Shown here one piece after another: positions 60,201 to 64,000 of a stretch of DNA of 64,000 nucleotides. Source of the stretch: Bacteroidota bacterium (GTDB taxonomy: Bacteria > Bacteroidota > Bacteroidia > Bacteroidales > FEN-979). The notes below the pieces were generated by a model. That model was given only the letters and a program-made list of their open reading frames with translations. It was not told the DNA's origin and made no database searches. The stretch is taken from positions 60,649 to 124,648 of the forward strand of contig JAPLDF010000009.1 in assembly GCA_026391835.1 (NCBI GenBank), in the 5' to 3' direction. The translations under genes and the position numbers were made by a program. Within the stretch, counting starts at the first letter, position 1. The number at the start of each line of letters is the position of its first letter.

Positions 60201-63200
60201 CACCGGCAGCTGGATGGTGAGCGAACCCCCTGCGCTGAGTGCTGCATTGAACAGTTCGAACATTTATTGTAATGGAAGCAGCAGCGGCGCCGTAACCGTT
60301 TATGCATCGGGAGGTACGCCGGCGTACGGCTATTCCTGGAGCAACGGCGCAACCACCCGGCAGATCGGCGCGTTACCGGCCGGCACCTATAAGGTGACGG
60401 TTTCGGATTCGAAGGGTTGTTCCGTTATGAAGTCGGCTTCGGTTGTTGATCTGGGTTATACCTGTTCCACTTCGAGTGTTGTTTTTGATGGTTTTAATTA
60501 TTCAGCAAACGCAAATACAGGAATGTTGGCACAAGGCGATTCATTGATTGTTTCAAACTTGGGTCCGGACAGTTTTGGTGTGGTAATGGACCTTGGCTCA
60601 AATCGGTTGTTCGACACCTGGTACCATTGTGCCAGTTCTCCCGGCTCACAGATATTTTTGCAGGAATGGGGTACTCTCAACAGCTTTCCAGGCCAATTAA
60701 TAAGCACCGGGAAAATTGAACAGGTTAACGATTCTCTGTATACATATACTTTCAGCACCGTTCTTGCCGATCAGCTAAAAGCCGAATTTTACCATGATGA
60801 TGTGCTTGTTTATACGGAGAATATTGGAAATGGGACGCCGATTCCTTTTTTAGCTGAAACAACTGGGGGTGGTATATACCCTCCATGGTGGGATTTGCAT
60901 GGCGGCGGCTTTCACCCTGATTGTCAAGTAGACCCATTTTATGCGATTACGGTTCGTCCAGATGTAGAAGTAACAACACCTATTGGATCAATCTATTGTA
61001 ACAGGATAGGAACGACACCCTTGTTTTTAAAATCAATTCAGGATTCATCCATTCGTCGTGAAATAGTGCCTTCATACATAGTTAACAGTATAGAAATAAA
61101 AGCCTTAAATGCCCCAAATCTTGTGATGAATCGCTCAATTGGTACTTCCTACAGTGAGTGTCCGACACTCTGCCAGGGTAGCTCTGTCGAGCTTTCTTCC
61201 ACCACTTCATCAAATGCCTCCCTGCACTGGCAAAAAGACGGATATGACATTCCCGGTGCAACATCAACGGCATATACTGCATCAACTGCGGGAGATTACC
61301 GGCAAAGGGTCTCAATTTCTGAGGATGAATACCATTCGTCACCGGTTCATGTCACGGTAGTTGCGTTGAATGCAACGGCAACCGTGGTTCCGGCCGGGTG
61401 CGGGGGAGCGGGAAGCATCGACCTCACGGTTTCAGGGGGACTACCACCCTATGGATACCTGTGGAGCAACCTTGCAACAACGCAGGATCTCAACGGCCTT
61501 GCTGCGGGAACTTATACCGTGACGATCACGGATGCCCACCCGTGCGTGAAAATTGCCAGCTGGACGGTTACCGGGACCTCCCTTAACGGCGCATTTACCG
61601 AAGATTTTGAACTTGCCGCCTTCCCGCCGGCCTGCTGGACCAAGACGGTCGGCCCCCCCGCCTGGATCAGGTCCTCCACGGTGAGCGGCTATGGCACCGG
61701 GTCGGGTTCGGCGTTTGCCGACTTCTTCAACATCGCTTCCACCGCGCCTTTCGACCTGGTGACCATGAATTTCGATGCCAGCGCCCTCTACGCACCGGTG
61801 TTGAAGTTTGATTATGCCTATGCCACCTATGAAACCGAGGTGGATGAACTGGACATATACTATTCCACCAATGCAGGGGCCACCTGGACCCTGATGCTGG
61901 CAATGCCCGGGGGCCCGACAGGCATTTTAAACACCGGCGGCGCGGTGTTTTTAGAGGAATTCGTACCAACGCCCGATCAGTGGGCTACCCGCACCATTCC
62001 CCTGCCCACCTACGCCAACATGATCAAGTTCACGGCGATCAGCGCCTATGGGAACAGCCTCTACCTGGACAATGTGCATGTGATCCCGCGAATCCCTCCA
62101 ACGGTCGTGACCAACCCCGCTACTTCAGTTACCCCGACAACCGCGCAACTGAACGGAACTGTCAATGCAAACGGGATACCCACCCAGGTGATATTTGAAT
62201 ACGGCCTTACCCCGGGTTTCGGGACTGTCATAATTGCAACACCTTCAACGGTGACAGGCAATACACCAACGACAGTAACTGCCAATATCACGGGGCTCAC
62301 ACCTGGTACTACCTACTATTACCGGTGTTCAGGCACTCCCAATGATGGTACGCCATACCCAATCCCCGTTGTTTACGGTGAACGACTTGAGGTAATTACT
62401 TCAGCCGGGCTCTTATGCCCAATTCAAATTTTCGGACCCGGATCGGTGTGCGTCGGAACAACCGGCAATGTCTACTATGTGTACGACGAGGGCGGCCATT
62501 GGAGCCTCCCATCCGGCGGACACATTACTTCGACGGCGCCGGGGAATTCCAGCATCACGGTTACGTGGGATGTTCCGGGTATTCACCAGGTCAGTTATGG
62601 TCATCTTTACGAAGGTTGCATGCTTTATGGTAACAGCTTCATAGAGGTAAAACCGAGGCCGGTTCCTTCCCTTACAGGTCCTGCGCCGGCATGCGCCAAC
62701 AGTTTGGATAAGCTGTATATGACAGATGAAGGTAAATCCGATTACTTTTGGGAAATTACCCCTCTCGGTCTTTCCACTTACACTGGTGGAACCTCTACGG
62801 ACAACACTGTGAATGTTACCTGGCGGGAATATACCGGGACCAAATACGTCAAGGTGATCTATACCGATACCAATGGCTGCAGGGCTTTGCAGCCAACCAT
62901 CCTGCCGGTTACCTTTATCAGCCAGTTACCGGGAGCTGCCGGAGCTATCACGGGACCGATTATAATTTTAAACAACGGTCAGATAACGGCGACGTACTCG
63001 GTACCCCCGATTGCAAATGCCACAGACTACATATGGAATCTTCCGCCGGGTTTAAACATTACAAACGGATATAGCACCAACAGCATCACGGTTAGTTGTT
63101 CCAACGCTTCATTTTCAGGTATGATAACCGTTTTTGCCGTCAATGATTGCGGGGCAGGCACACCGTCATTTCTGAATGTCTTGGTAGTTAATAATGTCTT

Positions 63201-63720
63201 TAACCTGCCCACGACCACGATTCCATTCGGGGGATTTGTCTGTTACAATGCGATACAAACCATCAATGTAGCCGGCGCCGGCCAGACGTTTACCGTCAAC
63301 CCCGGCGGATCCGCCACATTCATTGCCGGGCAGAACATAATATTTTATCCGGGCTCCACGGTGATACAGGGTGGTTACATGCGCGCCTATATTTCAAACA
63401 CTTATTGCGAAGGCCCACCGCTGGCGCCATTGGTTGCAACGGGCCAGGCGGAACATCCGGCCATGATTGAACGCGGCAATTTCACCCTCTACCCCAACCC
63501 CACTACCGGCAACTTCATTCTTGAACAAAAAGGCGAAACACTGTTCGGTAACATAAAGGTTGACGTGTATGGCATGCGGGGCGAAAAGCTTCTCTCCGCG
63601 CAGATGTACGGGGAGAGGAAGCATGAGTTCGTAACCGCCGGACTGCCTACGGGGATCTACGTTGTAAAGGTGGTAGCCGGGGAGTATGTTGAAACCATCA
63701 AGCTGATCAGGTCGAGGTAA
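54250..63720 (+). CDS. Giant T9SS-secreted protein (3156 aa): beta-helix repeats, SprB-like repeats, duplicated Ig-like modules, PKD-like region, type A sorting domain
   Basis: MKNLILFMMTLVSAGTSFGQ; SGTYFIPYDYVSIAAAVTALN; SprB-like NITCHGLANGSISILANDGCAPYGYSWSNGAT; C-terminus TLYPNPTTGNFILEQKG...GIYVVKVVAGEYVETIKLIRSR. Confidence 0.93.
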   Translation: MKNLILFMMTLVSAGTSFGQLSGTYFIPYDYVSIAAAVTALNSSGVGTGGVVFNVAAGHTESVTAPILVTATGTSTNPIIFQKSGTGANPLVTRTDAGSNATSTLGGQGDAVIIIQGSDYTTFNGIDVTASNQGIEYGYYLRKASATDGCKNVAIKNAAITMTKGTSAYVAGIYSSNNDAGSSVSSATGITITSTGGRHENVTLTGNNIQNVFAGIILRGYNHAASPYDFQDQNFVVGSAGAGNTIQNFAGNSASASYGVYLIYHTSPMVSYNTINNASGGGNATGTLYGIFMSNSNAGGMMVFNNNSITLGQGSTSLANQIYVAPGGTSVTINDNTFSYGTFASTTTSYLIYCSNATPNLTLQNNVTSGAISKTGTGSLYGFFDLGSPSGGTASISNNNFSNITLTGASPFYGIEILTTITQVVSVTNNTISNITGGTSTIYGIYQGYGSTGSTSSGNTISNISGAASGTGVIYGMYLGTGTPLSLAVYNNVVSGLSTAGTGAIYGIYNVNGVLNAIYRNKVYNLSSGSASGLVYGIYMAGGTTANLSNNFISDLKAPSATGANAVNGVYISGGTTVNLFYNTIYLNASGGSTFGSSGIYKNQATASEFRNNVVVNVSTPGSASGTTAALRWSNSYNAAYYTATSDNNCFYAGTPGINRVIFFDQTNSVYDQTIAQYKTRVASRDALSFSENPPFANALSTPYDLHMGTATATQCESGGSAITGYDNDYDNDIRQGSTGYSGSGTAPDIGADEFNGIYLDMYPPVISCTPLANTTSTSGRVLTATIIDISGVPVTGPGMPVLYWKINAGSYIAASTTYIGGNQYQFSFGSGVAPGDVVWYYIVARDMYASPNVGAFPSAGAGGFSYDPPAASTPPVSPTSYTILTPLHGDYLVGGGIKTPDYPTITAAVADLNLRGVSAPVRFLLQDAGYSTAETFPIIIDVTNDSLPTTLKPVTIKPAAGITTAITGVSPNSYIFSIRSSYITIDGSNTTGGTTRDLTITNSSATGPRVIGISSTGTAPVTGSGIRNCVVINGSSASSAIITSAVDGSAGYFNNITIRNNSVQKAYIGIYNIAAATPGNGSGLLVEANDLNTAGAGAIRLAGIYLQGVDGANVTGNNVGNIANTSDGSGISGIWLASGTVNSTVSGNTISTISGTASAPRGIAVSPGVANAGIMVSGNTVNTLTSPSTGTSYGIYVYGSVSAVAVQKNRIYNIKNTNTTECGADGIGLASTMSAAAITVKNNFICDIAGYGYNSLSIGNGYGIEVSSGGGYSIWFNSVSLSTNQTAAAGIPACLLIGSGVAAGGLDIRNNIFSVSATVGTNRYAVLCNAPATVFASIDYNDYHTSGSNLCYLGISIPNLAAWQAATGRDANSVSGDPRFVSAGNLHIQPCVPSPVRNSGVAIASVTDDIDGNVRGVIPDIGAAEDGYVSLSLSGTLVNITCHGLANGSISILANDGCAPYGYSWSNGATAAMISGLSAGTYTVVVTDAVMFTATGSWTVVEPPALSAALNSSNIYCTGSSSGAVSVYASGGTPAYSYSWSNGATTQQIGALPAGTYTVTVLDSKGCSVIKSASVVDLGYTCSTSSVVFDGFNYTANANTGLLAQGDSLIVANLGSDSMSLQMNMGSNKNFDTWYNFYHQPGAKITWMQSGNLNSVPNQLISSSVIAQVNDTMQTLTCNYNLANQLNVTVINQGTIVNQFVINNGTPIAYQVGTGGGGGGGGGGGGGGGWESLFNHHDHTVTLNFEKRKRHIEFPPYEIYYWYCTTWGYEGEFYQPQYMPPFDVSWYREDRVFSDQTINGNINSIPFDMMRIDARYQDPGGIINIDYVNFRVSDMPKVVIKRSIGTSTSGSTAICSGGSVGLTGTTASNANLQWQQNGIDIPGATSTLYSAVSDGNYRMRVTVGNTPYLSTPIPVSVFSLNNSASTVPVSCMGANNGSIDITHTGGLPPYLYHWSNLATTQDLSGLAAGTYSVTVTDANSCVSTGSWMVSEPPALSAALNSSNIYCNGSSSGAVTVYASGGTPAYGYSWSNGATTRQIGALPAGTYKVTVSDSKGCSVMKSASVVDLGYTCSTSSVVFDGFNYSANANTGMLAQGDSLIVSNLGPDSFGVVMDLGSNRLFDTWYHCASSPGSQIFLQEWGTLNSFPGQLISTGKIEQVNDSLYTYTFSTVLADQLKAEFYHDDVLVYTENIGNGTPIPFLAETTGGGIYPPWWDLHGGGFHPDCQVDPFYAITVRPDVEVTTPIGSIYCNRIGTTPLFLKSIQDSSIRREIVPSYIVNSIEIKALNAPNLVMNRSIGTSYSECPTLCQGSSVELSSTTSSNASLHWQKDGYDIPGATSTAYTASTAGDYRQRVSISEDEYHSSPVHVTVVALNATATVVPAGCGGAGSIDLTVSGGLPPYGYLWSNLATTQDLNGLAAGTYTVTITDAHPCVKIASWTVTGTSLNGAFTEDFELAAFPPACWTKTVGPPAWIRSSTVSGYGTGSGSAFADFFNIASTAPFDLVTMNFDASALYAPVLKFDYAYATYETEVDELDIYYSTNAGATWTLMLAMPGGPTGILNTGGAVFLEEFVPTPDQWATRTIPLPTYANMIKFTAISAYGNSLYLDNVHVIPRIPPTVVTNPATSVTPTTAQLNGTVNANGIPTQVIFEYGLTPGFGTVIIATPSTVTGNTPTTVTANITGLTPGTTYYYRCSGTPNDGTPYPIPVVYGERLEVITSAGLLCPIQIFGPGSVCVGTTGNVYYVYDEGGHWSLPSGGHITSTAPGNSSITVTWDVPGIHQVSYGHLYEGCMLYGNSFIEVKPRPVPSLTGPAPACANSLDKLYMTDEGKSDYFWEITPLGLSTYTGGTSTDNTVNVTWREYTGTKYVKVIYTDTNGCRALQPTILPVTFISQLPGAAGAITGPIIILNNGQITATYSVPPIANATDYIWNLPPGLNITNGYSTNSITVSCSNASFSGMITVFAVNDCGAGTPSFLNVLVVNNVFNLPTTTIPFGGFVCYNAIQTINVAGAGQTFTVNPGGSATFIAGQNIIFYPGSTVIQGGYMRAYISNTYCEGPPLAPLVATGQAEHPAMIERGNFTLYPNPTTGNFILEQKGETLFGNIKVDVYGMRGEKLLSAQMYGERKHEFVTAGLPTGIYVVKVVAGEYVETIKLIRSR

Positions 63721-63865
63721 CCCCCTCCCTAACCCTCCCCCACGGGAGGACCCCCTCCCTAACCCTCCCCCAGGGGGGAGGGGATTTCGTGCAGCCATTG
63801 ATTGAGGCGGATAGTATAAAAACTTTCAGCAGCACCCAAACCAAACGCCCTCCCCCCTGGGGGCT
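63721..63865. repeat. GC-rich dispersed repeat, copy 2 (with an extra tandem core)
   Basis: ccccctccctaaccctcccccacgggagga ccccctccctaaccctcccccaggggggagggg ... gtgcagcc ... cagcaccc aaaccaaacgccctcccccctggggg. Confidence 0.85.
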
Positions 63866-64000
63866 ACTCTTTCTACACATCTTTTCTCAGAATTATAAAC
63901 AATGGACTGTTTAAAAAATGTTGGTTAACTGCAATATAGTGAATGAAATAAACCTGACTATTGTGAAAAACAACAGCCATGGATTTCATCAACATGTCAA

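Noticed and set aside
1-64000. tRNA, rRNA, integrase or transposase genes
   Set aside because: None recognised on reading either strand or in the ORF track; a tRNA scan could not be run.

Overview
The window looks like Bacteroidota chromosome, based on T9SS type A sorting domains, SprB-like repeats and TAnnTTTG-like promoter elements. It is gene-dense and I saw no rRNA, tRNA or CRISPR. Main content, left to right: (1) three large minus-strand secreted mosaic proteins (BNR/PKD/CUB-like/Ig-like modules; two end in T9SS domains inside the window). (2) A secreted thioredoxin-like/BNR-like protein, a serine hydrolase, and an anti-sigma/ECF-sigma pair. (3) A propeller-type sensor histidine kinase with a NarL-type response regulator. 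(4) A frameshifted four-helix-bundle (S23/IVP-type) gene bracketed by inverted octanucleotide arrays. (5) A T9SS protein and two tandem DUF1566-type paralogs. (6) A complete HdrABC-FloxABCD-type electron-bifurcation cluster (31.8-38.8 kb, minus strand). (7) A patatin-like outer-membrane protein, a methyltransferase, a thioesterase, a serine hydrolase, an erythromycin-esterase-family protein, a GH29 fucosidase and a secreted endonuclease I. (8) Two very large T9SS beta-helix/SprB proteins (1189 and 3156 aa). The most unusual signals are a recurring class of intergenic arrays of 7- or 8-nt units, each locus with its own unit and often arranged as inverted pairs starting within a few nt of stop codons, the array-bracketed four-helix-bundle cassette, and a shared Cys-flanked module just before the T9SS domain in five proteins. 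All calls come from reading the sequence and supplied translations; no database search was run.
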